Source: Anammoximicrobium sp964486845 (GTDB lineage Bacteria; Planctomycetota; Planctomycetia; Pirellulales; Pirellulaceae). Taken from it: a stretch of DNA of 64,000 nucleotides. Numbering within the stretch: the first letter of the stretch is position 1; each line of letters begins with the position of its first letter. The DNA lies in assembly GCA_964486845.1 (NCBI GenBank), contig CAZAQY010000003.1, positions 1 to 64,000 of the forward strand, read 5' to 3'. This document shows, piece after piece, positions 36,007 to 43,996 of the stretch. Below the pieces are notes generated by a model. It was not told the DNA's origin. It worked only from the letters and a program-made list of their open reading frames with translations, and did no database searches. Both the position numbers and the translations under genes were made by a program.

Positions 36007-36651
36007 ATGAAAATGAACGACTCGCGACTGGCAAAGCAGGTAGAATTCATCGTCGAGATCGACAAGCTCAAGCAGGTGTACCGCCGCACTTGGCTCGCCG
36101 ACAAGTCGCGCCGGGAGAACGACGCCGAACACTCGTGGCACCTGGGCGTGATGGCGGTCTTGCTGCTGGAGTATGCCCAGCAACCGCAACTGGATCTGCT
36201 GCGGGTGTTGAAGATGGTGCTGATCCATGACTTGGTTGAAATCGACGCCGGCGACACGTTCGCCTACGACGCCGCCGGGGCGATGGACAAGGCGGAACGG
36301 GAGACGGCTGCCGCGGATCGCGTCTTCGGCCTGCTGCCGGCCGATCAAGCCGCCGAATTCAGGACGATCTGGGAGGAATTCGAGGCTCGCCGGACGCCGG
36401 AAGCCAAGTACGCCGCCGCCCTGGATCGCTTCCAGCCGATGCTGCACAATTACGTGACGCAGGGTAAGGCCTGGCGGGAACATGGGATCACCGCCGATCA
36501 GGTCATCGCCCGAAATCAGCACATGGTCGAGGGTTCGCACGCGTTGTGGGACTATGCCCGGGGATTCGTGGCCGATGCTGTGGCGAAGGGATATCTGCGG
36601 CAGCGAACTGCATCCGCGACGTCGAAACCTGACCACCTGGGAGCCGGATAG
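36007..36651 (+). CDS. HD-domain hydrolase (YfbR/HD_3-like)
   Basis: 214 aa (ATG 36007; ATG 36013 also possible). The HD metal site is seen: His42 and His45 (AEHSWHLG), His74-Asp75 (VLIHDLVEID) and a downstream Asp/Glu set. The nearest known families are YfbR 5'-deoxynucleotidases and HD_3 proteins that hydrolyse nucleoside monophosphates or related phosphates. Length is near the family norm. nikR converges with it, 50 bases away. Confidence 0.85.
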   Translation: MKMNDSRLAKQVEFIVEIDKLKQVYRRTWLADKSRRENDAEHSWHLGVMAVLLLEYAQQPQLDLLRVLKMVLIHDLVEIDAGDTFAYDAAGAMDKAERETAAADRVFGLLPADQAAEFRTIWEEFEARRTPEAKYAAALDRFQPMLHNYVTQGKAWREHGITADQVIARNQHMVEGSHALWDYARGFVADAVAKGYLRQRTASATSKPDHLGAG

Positions 36652-36701
36652 CCTGACTCGGCGGCTGGGGATCTGCGCACAAAGCGCGGGCCGCAACGGT
36701 T

Positions 36702-37115
36702 TCAATCCTCGTGGGTGCTGGCCATGACCAATTGGCCCTTGAAGATGCCCTTCAGTCCTTTCAGTTGGGCGGCGATCCGCTGCAATCGCTCGGCCGGGCC
36801 GCGCAGGATGATCACTTCCAGGCAGACGTCGTGGGTGAGGTGGACGTGGGTGGTCGCGACAATCAAGTCCGTATGATCGTGCTGAAGTTGAGCCAGGCGG
36901 TCGCCCAATTGCGTGCGGTGGTGATCGTACACCAACGTCAGCGTGCCGGCCACCTCGTGCGTGCCGCGTTCCCAGGCCTGGGTCGTCAGTCGGTCGTGAA
37001 TCAACTGGCGCACCGCTTCGCTGCGGGTCGCGAATTGCTCCTGGCGGCAGAACCGGTCGAACTTTTGCAGCAGATCTTCTTCCACTGAAACGGAAAAGCG
37101 TACGACTTGGGACAT
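36702..37115 (-). CDS. nikR: Nickel-responsive regulator NikR
   Basis: 137 aa from ATG 37115 (AGAGGGC upstream). The ribbon-helix-helix DNA-binding domain is RFSVSVEEDLLQKFDRFC with RSEAVRQLIHDRL. The ACT-like regulatory domain follows. All four high-affinity nickel ligands of E. coli NikR have counterparts at a constant offset of three: His79, His90, His92 and Cys98. It represses nickel import when nickel is plentiful. The divergent gene is a nickel/cobalt transporter remnant, its expected target. Confidence 0.93.
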   Translation of the reverse strand: MSQVVRFSVSVEEDLLQKFDRFCRQEQFATRSEAVRQLIHDRLTTQAWERGTHEVAGTLTLVYDHHRTQLGDRLAQLQHDHTDLIVATTHVHLTHDVCLEVIILRGPAERLQRIAAQLKGLKGIFKGQLVMASTHED

Positions 37116-37442
37116 GGCAGCGCCCTCTGGTGAAAAGGATGTCGCGCCCTGCGCGCGGGACAACGCCGTCGTGATCTGTTCACCACCACTGTGACCGCTC
37201 GCCCCTCCAAGGGTCAAGACACCCTCGCCGGGTCGCTGTCGCGGGCGGCGTTGGGCGTCGTTGCGGCGGACAGCGTAAGATCGTACACTGGATGTTGGCG
37301 CTCCGGAATGGGGAATGCTGGCGGCCGTTGCCGAGCCTGAAGCAGCGCTGCCAGAAGCGCGGTTTTTCGAACAATCCGGGCTTCTGAAGACGAATCGGCT
37401 GTGGATCTGCGTTACAAACCGAGATAGGAAGCGAGGGTGATC
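37116..37442. other. nikR-cbiM divergent control region
   Basis: 327 bp. A NikR operator would be expected here as a dyad with about 16-bp spacing, but I could not identify a convincing one. CAGAAGC and GCTTCTG at 37352-37358 and 37380-37386 form a REP-like hairpin. No gene. Confidence 0.4.
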
Positions 37443-37760
37443 ATGATCTCGCCGTTGCTGGGGATGCACATGGCCAACGAGTTGCTGAGCGTGCCGATCG
37501 CCGGCTTGACGCTGGCCATCGCCGTGGCGGCGGTAGCGATTGCGGCGCTGCGCGCTGGGCGGTTCGCGACCGACGACCGTTTGCCGCTGATGGGCGTAAT
37601 GGGCGCGTTTGTGTTTGCTGCCCAGATGATTAATTTCTCGCTGCCCGGCATGCCCGGCACGAGCGGCCACTTGGGGGGCGGCGTGCTGCTGGCGATCCTG
37701 ATGGGGCCTGCTGCTGCCATTGTGACGATGACGGCGATCCTGATCGTCCAGTGCCTGCTG
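37443..37760 (+). pseudogene. cbiM: Truncated Ni/Co ECF transporter S component (CbiM/NikM N-terminus)
   Basis: ATG 37443 has GCGAGGG upstream; the conserved Met-His that starts CbiM/NikM is at 37464 (MHMANELLSVPIAG). About 100 residues of normal CbiM follow, including MGVMGAFVFAAQMINFSLPG, the metal-site loop GTSGHLGGG and the ILIVQCLL segment. The protein then stops abruptly at codon CTG, where the reading changes to a CbiO C-terminus in another frame. About half of CbiM and all of CbiQ are missing. It cannot transport metal. Confidence 0.85.
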
Positions 37761-38014
37761 TGTCGATGCAGGTCCAACTGCTGTTGCTGGACGAACCCGG
37801 CGCCAACCTCGACCATCGTTCTCGCCGCCGGCTGATTGAGACCCTGGACGGACGCCCGGAAGCCATGCTGCTGGCGACGCACGACCTGTCGATGATCCAG
37901 CGCCTGTGCGGCCGCGTGATCCTGCTGGACCAGGGGCGAATCGTCGCGGACCGTCCCACGGCCAGCGTCCTTGGCGACGCGGCCCTGCTGCAATTGCACG
38001 GATTGGTGGACTGA
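37761..38014 (+). pseudogene. cbiO: CbiO/NikO ATPase C-terminal remnant
   Basis: Only the part from just before Walker B remains: LLLLDEPGANLDHRSRRRL, then the H-loop LLATHDLSMI and a normal C-terminus (RVILLDQGRIVADRP). Walker A and the signature motif are lost. The frame is shifted relative to the cbiM piece, and the join is at about 37758-37763 with a CTG shared by both parents, so one deletion removed 3' cbiM, cbiQ and 5' cbiO. Confidence 0.85.
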
Positions 38015-38090
38015 GCGATTTCTTCCGCGCGAGCAAAGATCCATCAGACCGGCCGCCGAACTCGGCCGGCAGCGTCTTCGACCAGGCCCT

Positions 38091-39416
38091 TCAGCCCAGC
38101 CGCATCCAAACGGCTTTCAGGTACTCGCTTTCCGGAACGCCAGCGGCAACAGGATGGTCGGCGGCGGCTCCGGTGCGGGCCAAGATCTGCATGGGCCGCG
38201 CTGCGTGTCGTGCGGAGCGTTCCTCGCTCGCTGCCTCCGTGACGGGCCCGGCCTGGTATGACGCCGAGCACAGCAAGCGGACGAAATCCGCTTCCTGCAG
38301 CAAGCCGGAGCAACAGCAACTCAACAACAACCCGCCGGGGCTGACCAGCCGCATCGCCAAGCGATTCAGATCGAAATGCTTCCGTGTCCCTTCCTCAAGT
38401 TCGGCACGGTTGCGGATCAGTTTCGGCGGGTCGAGCACGACCACGTCGTATTGCCGCCCTTGCTGCAACATTTCTCGCATGTACAGAAAGACGTCGCTCT
38501 GCACGAAGCGGACACGGACCTGGTTCAGATTGGCGTTCTCGCGAGCGAGTTGCAGCGGCTCTTCATCCAGGTCGACCCCGGTGACCTCAGCGGCCTTGCC
38601 CAGTTTCTTGGCCTGGACGGCAAAACCGCCGGTGTAGCAGCAGAGATCCAGCACGGTGCGGCCGGCGCAAAAACCGGCAAGTCGCCGGCGATTCTCGCGC
38701 TGGTCGCAGAAGAAGCCAGTCTTGTGGCCGCTGGCAAAGCGCACTCGAAATCGCGTGCCGTATTCCTGGACGGTGACCTGTTCCGGCAAGTCCGGCGACG
38801 CCAACGGCGGTGGGTTGTAGCCTTCCTGGCTGAGGAACTGTGGACTGGTCCGCACCACCGTGCGTCTTGTTCCGCAAAGCGGCGACAGCAGAGCCAAAAT
38901 CGCTTCGGCCCGCTGATACATCCCCAGGCTAAACACCTCGGCCGAAAGCACGTCTCCATAACGATCGACGACCAATCCAGACAGTCCGTCCGCTTCGGCG
39001 TGGACCACGCGGTAGGCGTCCGTCATCTCGTCCAACTTCAGCAAGTCGCGCCGCAGCGACACGGCTGCGGCAAGCTTCTGCCGCCACTGTTCCTCTGTCG
39101 GCAATTCGACGCCCGCAAACAGCACGCGGACGGCGATCTCGCTTCGCGCATTGTACAGACCGTACCCGGTCAGGATGCCGCCGGGCCCGTGGATCGCGAC
39201 CAGGTCGCCTGGCTTGGCACACTCGCAGCGTTCGACACGCTTCCGGTACAAGAGGGGATGCAACGTCGACGTTCCGACGACCACGCCAGGCAGCGGGCCT
39301 GCAGGATCAATCGCCAGCGGCCGCTGGATGAGAATCGACTTACGCCCGTGTTGTAGTCCCGCGTCGCGGCCCGAGCAAACGGTCCTGCTTTTCCTCTTCT
39401 GGCCCATCGCAGCCAT
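38091..39416 (-). CDS. RlmI-like 23S rRNA (cytosine-C5) methyltransferase
   Basis: About 441 aa from ATG 39416 (AGGAG is only 3 bases before it; ATG 39407 is an alternative). A PUA-like N-terminal domain (CAKPGDLVAIHGPGGILTGY) is followed by the EEHD-like domain and a class I SAM Rossmann domain. SGHKTGFFCDQRENRR is the usual lead-in, then VLDLCCYTGGFAVQA (SAM loop), VTGVDLDEEPL and LDPPKL (motif IV). LLSCCCSG replaces the usual SCS segment. E. coli RlmI makes m5C1962 in 23S rRNA. It is last in a minus-strand run behind the pilin-like genes, perhaps unrelated to them. Confidence 0.85.
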   Translation of the reverse strand: MAAMGQKRKSRTVCSGRDAGLQHGRKSILIQRPLAIDPAGPLPGVVVGTSTLHPLLYRKRVERCECAKPGDLVAIHGPGGILTGYGLYNARSEIAVRVLFAGVELPTEEQWRQKLAAAVSLRRDLLKLDEMTDAYRVVHAEADGLSGLVVDRYGDVLSAEVFSLGMYQRAEAILALLSPLCGTRRTVVRTSPQFLSQEGYNPPPLASPDLPEQVTVQEYGTRFRVRFASGHKTGFFCDQRENRRRLAGFCAGRTVLDLCCYTGGFAVQAKKLGKAAEVTGVDLDEEPLQLARENANLNQVRVRFVQSDVFLYMREMLQQGRQYDVVVLDPPKLIRNRAELEEGTRKHFDLNRLAMRLVSPGGLLLSCCCSGLLQEADFVRLLCSASYQAGPVTEAASEERSARHAARPMQILARTGAAADHPVAAGVPESEYLKAVWMRLG

Positions 39417-39584
39417 GATCTCCTGGCAATTCGAGACAAGGGACGAGTGTACCACGCGGAAGGGCCCTGTCGATACCGGACGCGACGGCCGGGCTGTCAC
39501 GCTCAAGAAAAGAAAAACGCACGTCGCTTCGGTGAACCCAGCGAAGCGGCGTGCGCAGTCTTAGCATCGGAAAGCAAGACCAGC

Positions 39585-39893
39585 TCAGGGAAAACCGATC
39601 GAGTCGGGAGGCTGGTTGGCCGTGTCGATCGCCGTGGGAGGAATCGTGTCTGTGTAGAAACCGTAAGGGCCTGCGTCAAATGATTGGTCGAGGCGTTCCA
39701 GGGACACGGCTACATCGCCCAACTCCTGGACGACCTGATTGCGGAACGTGACGAGTCCCACCGTGGCCCCCAGAGCGAGGACCGTGGCGATCAAGACCAA
39801 GGACAGCGTTGAAGCCTCGCCGGCCTGGTCGCGCCAGAAAGCAGCGGGGAGTTTCGTGAACGATCGCGGCCATCGATAAAGCAGAGGTAACAT
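39585..39893 (-). CDS. Short pilin-like protein, copy 3
   Basis: 102 aa from ATG 39893. A basic N-terminus with RDQAGE is followed by one hydrophobic helix (STLSLVLIATVLALGATVGL), then FRNQVVQELGDVAVSLERLD and a short polar tail. The same VGLVTxRxQVVQExGDxA pattern occurs in copy 2, so they are paralogues. It resembles Flp/TadE-type small pilins but lacks a Glu at +5 after the putative Gly cleavage site. Unknown assembly partner. Confidence 0.65.
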   Translation of the reverse strand: MLPLLYRWPRSFTKLPAAFWRDQAGEASTLSLVLIATVLALGATVGLVTFRNQVVQELGDVAVSLERLDQSFDAGPYGFYTDTIPPTAIDTANQPPDSIGFP

Positions 39894-39960
39894 AAGTCGA
39901 TTTCTCCTGTCGTCGCGGAATGCCGTTACTGTCCGAACGGCGAAACGAACGCCACGTTCG

Positions 39961-40326
39961 CTAACCCTCTCCCGGCGTGGCGGGGACTGACAAGTTGATG
40001 CCCGCCGGAGCGGCGTTGGGCGGATCGGTGTTGCTGCCTTCGTCTTCGCCGGTCTCGCCGAGGTCCGTTTTGTCAGCGTAACTGCTTCCGGCCACGGTGA
40101 ACGTCCCTCCGTCAAAGGTGATGCTGGCCCCGGAGAATGAATAACTCTGGTTCAGGTTCCCCACCGCGGTGGCCAAGTCGCCGAACTCCTGAACGACCTG
40201 GTCACGAAGGGTAACGAGACCCACCAAAACCCCGATCACCAGGATGGTGCTGATCAGAATCAGGTCGGCCGACACAACGAAGCCGCCCTCGTCGTTCCAG
40301 ATTTTTCGGATCGTGCTGGCTAACAT
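39961..40326 (-). CDS. Short pilin-like protein, copy 2
   Basis: 121 aa from ATG 40326. Begins MLASTIRKIWNDEGGFVVSA, then a hydrophobic helix (DLILISTILVIGVLVGLVTL), then RDQVVQEFGDLATAVGNLNQ and a polar tail rich in Ser, Thr, Gly and Asp that may be surface-exposed. It is 67 bases from copy 3 on the same strand. A Gly-Gly pair precedes the helix, but the usual Glu(+5) is an Ala. A minor pilin or pseudopilin is a fair guess. Confidence 0.65.
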   Translation of the reverse strand: MLASTIRKIWNDEGGFVVSADLILISTILVIGVLVGLVTLRDQVVQEFGDLATAVGNLNQSYSFSGASITFDGGTFTVAGSSYADKTDLGETGEDEGSNTDPPNAAPAGINLSVPATPGEG

Positions 40327-40369
40327 CGGAGGTAACTCCCCACAAGTGAATTCGGTGAACGTTGCTGAA

Positions 40370-41602
40370 TTATCCGTTGTCTCTGCTCGATTTGCTCTGT
40401 TCTTGCGGTTTCCGCAGACGCGTCTTCATGAATTCCGCCGGCGTCGTTTTGCGCCACAACGCCAACGCATCGGCCGCATGGCTTGCGAAGGCGTATTGGT
40501 TCTTGATCTGCTCAATATCGAGTTGTTCCAAGGTACGCACGATCCACTGCGCGGCCCGCGTCAGGTTCTCTCGGGGGGGCAGAACCTCCTCGGGCGCCAG
40601 GGCCAGCCATTCCATCGTGTGCCCTGTCGCGACCAGGCGGTTCGTGAGCGTGTCTCCGCTGAGTGCGTCGTCCGCGTGTGTCGCCGCCGGTTTTCCGGCA
40701 TACCATTGATCGTCCCAGTAACCTCGCTCGTGCTGGCTGTGAACCAGTAGCCTCGACACCGCTGTCAGGTAGCCGATCACGCGTTTCCGGCCGGCGGGAG
40801 AAAGAATGGGGCCTGCCTCGTCATGGGCGCGAAGCACGGCAACCAGTGAGTGGTGGCGGTGTTGGCTGAAGCAGACCCCTTGGTCGACGGCTTCGCGCAT
40901 CAAGCGATCCGCAATCCGGTCCCAATTTAGTTCTTGACCTTCGGTGGTGTACCAACTCTTGACCGGCGGCAGGAACAAGGCATAGGCCAGCGTCGACCAT
41001 TCATACTCCATTTCATCAAGGCTGAAATCGCGCAACGACGTGCGCACCAGCTCGCCAAACGTCGTGTCTTCTTCCGACGTCCGCACGGGATAGTCTCGCG
41101 AAATCCCCGTTTCGCTGATGCTGGACAACGAATGGTCGATGTGGCTGGCCGTCTCCCGGCCTTCTTTGTAGCGCATCGACGGTCCCGTCTTGGTCTTCAC
41201 GAGGAAGGGAGGATTGTTTGGCCACACTTTGGCAAATTCGTCGTGGTTCAGCAACAGGTCGCGCAGTTCGGCGCCGGACAAGGCTTCGGGGTCATCGAAC
41301 ACCGCGTCCGGGCCCCACATCCGAAAAGCGTGGTCGACGTAGTTCATTTTGGGCTCGGGACCGCGGAAACGCGGGTACACCTTCCGCAGAGACGCCTCCA
41401 ACTGCTCATCCGTCACCATCCAGGGACAATCATGCAGTGGTGCCAGCTTGATCGCACGCTCTCGCAAGGGCGGCAACGCACGCACGTCCTGCCGATGCTC
41501 CCAGCGTTGCGTTGTTGCCCACACTACGCCACCCAGGATGATTGCCTGGCTGGCCAAAAACAGCAGAATCCGACGCCATTTTCCTATACGTGTCCCGGTC
41601 AT
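40370..41602 (-). CDS. Anchored protein of unknown function
   Basis: About 410 aa from ATG 41602 (a start at 41632 is possible). A basic N-terminus and one hydrophobic helix (LLFLASQAIILGGVVWATT) anchor a large, mostly helical exoplasmic domain rich in Trp, His and Arg. Segments such as LLVHSQHERGYWDDQWYAGK and NQYAFASHAADALALW suggest helical repeats of the alpha/alpha type, but no family is recognised. It starts between the membrane protein gene (gap 48) and the pilin-like copy 2 (gap 43), all on the same strand. Confidence 0.6.
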   Translation of the reverse strand: MTGTRIGKWRRILLFLASQAIILGGVVWATTQRWEHRQDVRALPPLRERAIKLAPLHDCPWMVTDEQLEASLRKVYPRFRGPEPKMNYVDHAFRMWGPDAVFDDPEALSGAELRDLLLNHDEFAKVWPNNPPFLVKTKTGPSMRYKEGRETASHIDHSLSSISETGISRDYPVRTSEEDTTFGELVRTSLRDFSLDEMEYEWSTLAYALFLPPVKSWYTTEGQELNWDRIADRLMREAVDQGVCFSQHRHHSLVAVLRAHDEAGPILSPAGRKRVIGYLTAVSRLLVHSQHERGYWDDQWYAGKPAATHADDALSGDTLTNRLVATGHTMEWLALAPEEVLPPRENLTRAAQWIVRTLEQLDIEQIKNQYAFASHAADALALWRKTTPAEFMKTRLRKPQEQSKSSRDNG

Positions 41603-41650
41603 AATTCCCCGTCTTCGCTGAGAAAGGAACATCGCGCAACCATCGACATA

Positions 41651-43297
41651 TCAACCGGATGTGGACGCCGTCCTACGCGTCGCGATGAAACCCAAATCGT
41701 CCTCGTAGATCACTTTCCAGACCGCCGACCCGCGAACCTCGCTGGCGAGTCTCTTCTGTTTCTCCTTGTCTACGACCACTGCTTGGACCGCCCATCGGTC
41801 CAAAAGATTATCCCAATACGTCTCGCCCTTGGAGACCCGCATGTAGCCGTCCCAGAGCCGTTTGGGTGCCAAGTGGATATTGGTGGAGACGACGGTCTTG
41901 ATGCCGGGGGGACCGTCCCAGGCCAGCCAGTCGCTCCACCACTGCGGAGCATAAACCAAGCCGCGCGGCGGATTTTCACGCAAGAATTTCGTGATGCCCA
42001 GCGGCGTCCGCTCGTTGTACTGGCTCGCCGCCGGGCGCGGTTGGCCGCCCAAAACCTGTCTTCCCACGGGTGCCAGCGCAAAGCCGCACCAAGCAACCAG
42101 CAAACAGACTAGAGTGTAAACAAAGCGACGCGATTCCGGCCGGTCGGACTCTGCTCCTCGCATGCGTCTTGCCGCCCAACGATCCTGCAGGCGAGAGCCT
42201 ACCTCCGTGATGTGCGGCATCATGCACAGCGCAAACACGCCCGCGAACCAACCGATGATGCGGATCACCAGCGCCATTCCGGCAGCGAAGACCAGCAGTA
42301 ACAAGATGTCGGTCGGCGATACCCGCTGGCGACTGAAGCGGTACAGTCCAAGCCACAGCAGCATCGCCACGGAGAACTGAATCCCTTCTGCATCGACCAG
42401 TTTCAATTCGTACCACTCCAAAATGTCCTTCAGGTTTTCATTGCGACCGAACAGTGCGGATTCGATCAGCAAATCAACGCCGTAAGGATTGACCAGCGTC
42501 GCTCCCAACGCCAGTTCGGTCAGCAGCGTCCAGCGAATCACCCAACGATCGCGGAGCACCTCCCACAGGCTGCGCCGCGTCCAAAGGACCTGCAGCGTTC
42601 GCCCAACGGCGTGGCAGCCCAAGACGATCAAACCGATGATGAACGATCCGTGCAGGTTGGTCCACGCCAAGAAAAGCACGGGGACGCCGATCCAAAGCAA
42701 CCAAGGAGTACGCGCGTCCACCTCTTCATCGCAAGCGAGTTTCGCAGAGCGGGATCGCCATGGTTCCCCATGAACGACCATCCAGATGAGTGTCGCAAAG
42801 CAAAAGCCGCCGAAGATTTCCGGCCGAATGATCGAATGCCGGCCAAACCCCAGAAACCAAGTCAGAAAAGTGCCGATCAGCGCGAGCCAGATGCGGCCGC
42901 TCAGCAGGTAGAACGCACGGGTGTAAAGAAAATAAGTACACCAAAGCGTTACTGTAAAGACCAACGATAATGCCTCCGGCCCCCCTACGGACGCCAGCCA
43001 GCCAAACAACAACTGACTGAGCCACGAAGTGTCCACCACGGGAACGCCCGCGGACAAGGGCAGGCAGGGATCCTCTGTCGGCAACGTACGATGCTCCAAC
43101 ATCCACTTGCCGTATCCCACGTGTCCCCAAATGTCCGTGTAGAAGAGGGGGATGTAGTTCAAATAAGTGAAAAACGCCGCGCAGGCGGTCACGACAGGAA
43201 TGGCTGTCCAGGGGACAGAAAGCCGCTCCTTAAGCAGCGACGGGGCTGGTGCCATCGAAGACACTTCTGGAAGTTCCGTGGTCGTCGACACGCTCAT
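41651..43297 (-). CDS. Polytopic membrane protein, possible GT-C glycosyltransferase
   Basis: 548 aa with about ten hydrophobic segments. The first loop after TM1 holds DIWGHVGYGKWMLEH and TEDPCLPLSAG, where GT-C enzymes such as Pmt/ArnT carry their acidic catalytic residue. The C-terminal soluble part has RGLVYAPQWWSDWLAWDG and ends in a beta-rich segment. This is the shape of lipid-linked-sugar transferases, so it might glycosylate surface or pilin proteins, but the assignment is by general resemblance. It lies between the Flp pilin gene and the anchored protein gene. Confidence 0.6.
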   Translation of the reverse strand: MSVSTTTELPEVSSMAPAPSLLKERLSVPWTAIPVVTACAAFFTYLNYIPLFYTDIWGHVGYGKWMLEHRTLPTEDPCLPLSAGVPVVDTSWLSQLLFGWLASVGGPEALSLVFTVTLWCTYFLYTRAFYLLSGRIWLALIGTFLTWFLGFGRHSIIRPEIFGGFCFATLIWMVVHGEPWRSRSAKLACDEEVDARTPWLLWIGVPVLFLAWTNLHGSFIIGLIVLGCHAVGRTLQVLWTRRSLWEVLRDRWVIRWTLLTELALGATLVNPYGVDLLIESALFGRNENLKDILEWYELKLVDAEGIQFSVAMLLWLGLYRFSRQRVSPTDILLLLVFAAGMALVIRIIGWFAGVFALCMMPHITEVGSRLQDRWAARRMRGAESDRPESRRFVYTLVCLLVAWCGFALAPVGRQVLGGQPRPAASQYNERTPLGITKFLRENPPRGLVYAPQWWSDWLAWDGPPGIKTVVSTNIHLAPKRLWDGYMRVSKGETYWDNLLDRWAVQAVVVDKEKQKRLASEVRGSAVWKVIYEDDLGFIATRRTASTSG

Positions 43298-43409
43298 CCT
43301 CGCTTGTTGTTCAGTTGCTCAAAAAAGTCCCGACATCTGCTCCTCACCATCCCATGAGGACGTCCGGGACAAACCGGGACGTCCGCGCAGGTTGCGTTGG
43401 CTGTTAGGT

Positions 43410-43613
43410 TCAGGTGATCGCGTTAATGGCATTGGCCAAGTCGAGCAGTTCCTTGATCAACGCGGTGCGCACCGCCGCCAAACCGACGATCACACCGATG
43501 CCTACCAGCGTCAGTAAAAGCAGGTACTCGACAAAAACCGAGCCATCGACGTCTTTCCGCAACCGCCGGAGCCGAGCCGGCAGCCGCGTGATCTGGAAGA
43601 AGAAATGTTGCAT
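43410..43613 (-). CDS. Flp-type pilin
   Basis: 67 aa from ATG 43613. A basic leader ending RLRKDVDG is followed by SVFVEYLLLLTLVGIGVIVG. The prepilin site Gly|xxxxGlu-Tyr matches Flp/Tad pilins exactly (Glu at +5, Tyr at +6). The hydrophobic helix and a short amphipathic tail complete a typical Flp length. No tad secretion ATPase, CpaA or TadB/C gene is in the window. It is upstream of the membrane protein gene and downstream of the sigma-54 activator gene. Confidence 0.75.
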   Translation of the reverse strand: MQHFFFQITRLPARLRRLRKDVDGSVFVEYLLLLTLVGIGVIVGLAAVRTALIKELLDLANAINAIT

Positions 43614-43996
43614 GGTTCGCTCCGCTATTGGTTTGTATCCACGTTGACTGCGTACGCACCCAGGGTAAGTCGAGGCACATCCCATACCGGGCAACTAAGT
43701 TTTTTCCCTCACCACCGTCCCAGCCCGCCCACGTCGCGATGTCGCTCAATCGCATGGGCTTGTCGCCTCTGGACTTGTCGCTCACACCTGCCTTTTCCGA
43801 AAAGATCACCCGCTGGGAAGAATCGTGATAACCGGCGCACACATACGGTGCGTGCTGCATCCATTCTTTAGCGCTGTTACGGTTGCCGGTTTCATGTGCT
43901 CGATCCGTGCGGGGGCTGCCGATCGTTTCGACTGTCGCCACTCGTTTTTCTGTCGCTTTCGGTAGCACCCCAAAAGGTTGAAGTCGAGGTACTGCA
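43614..43996. other. Gap between the Flp pilin and the sigma-54 activator genes
   Basis: 383 bp upstream of the pilin gene, where a sigma-54 promoter (GG-N10-GC) might be expected. I scanned the minus strand and did not find a good match. Open frames here (for example 43423-44040) are shadows. Low coding signal. Confidence 0.4.

Noticed and set aside
35614..36705. 363-aa minus-strand frame
   Set aside because: Antisense to the HD-domain gene, which has intact metal ligands; no motif in the minus frame.
37116..37442. NikR operator
   Set aside because: No dyad resembling GTATGA-N16-TCATAC could be found by eye, although one is expected.
43614..43996. Possible c-di-GMP riboswitch upstream of the Flp pilin
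   Set aside because: The minus strand has two AGCGACAAG/GGCGACAAG-like stretches, but the conserved GEMM core was not found.
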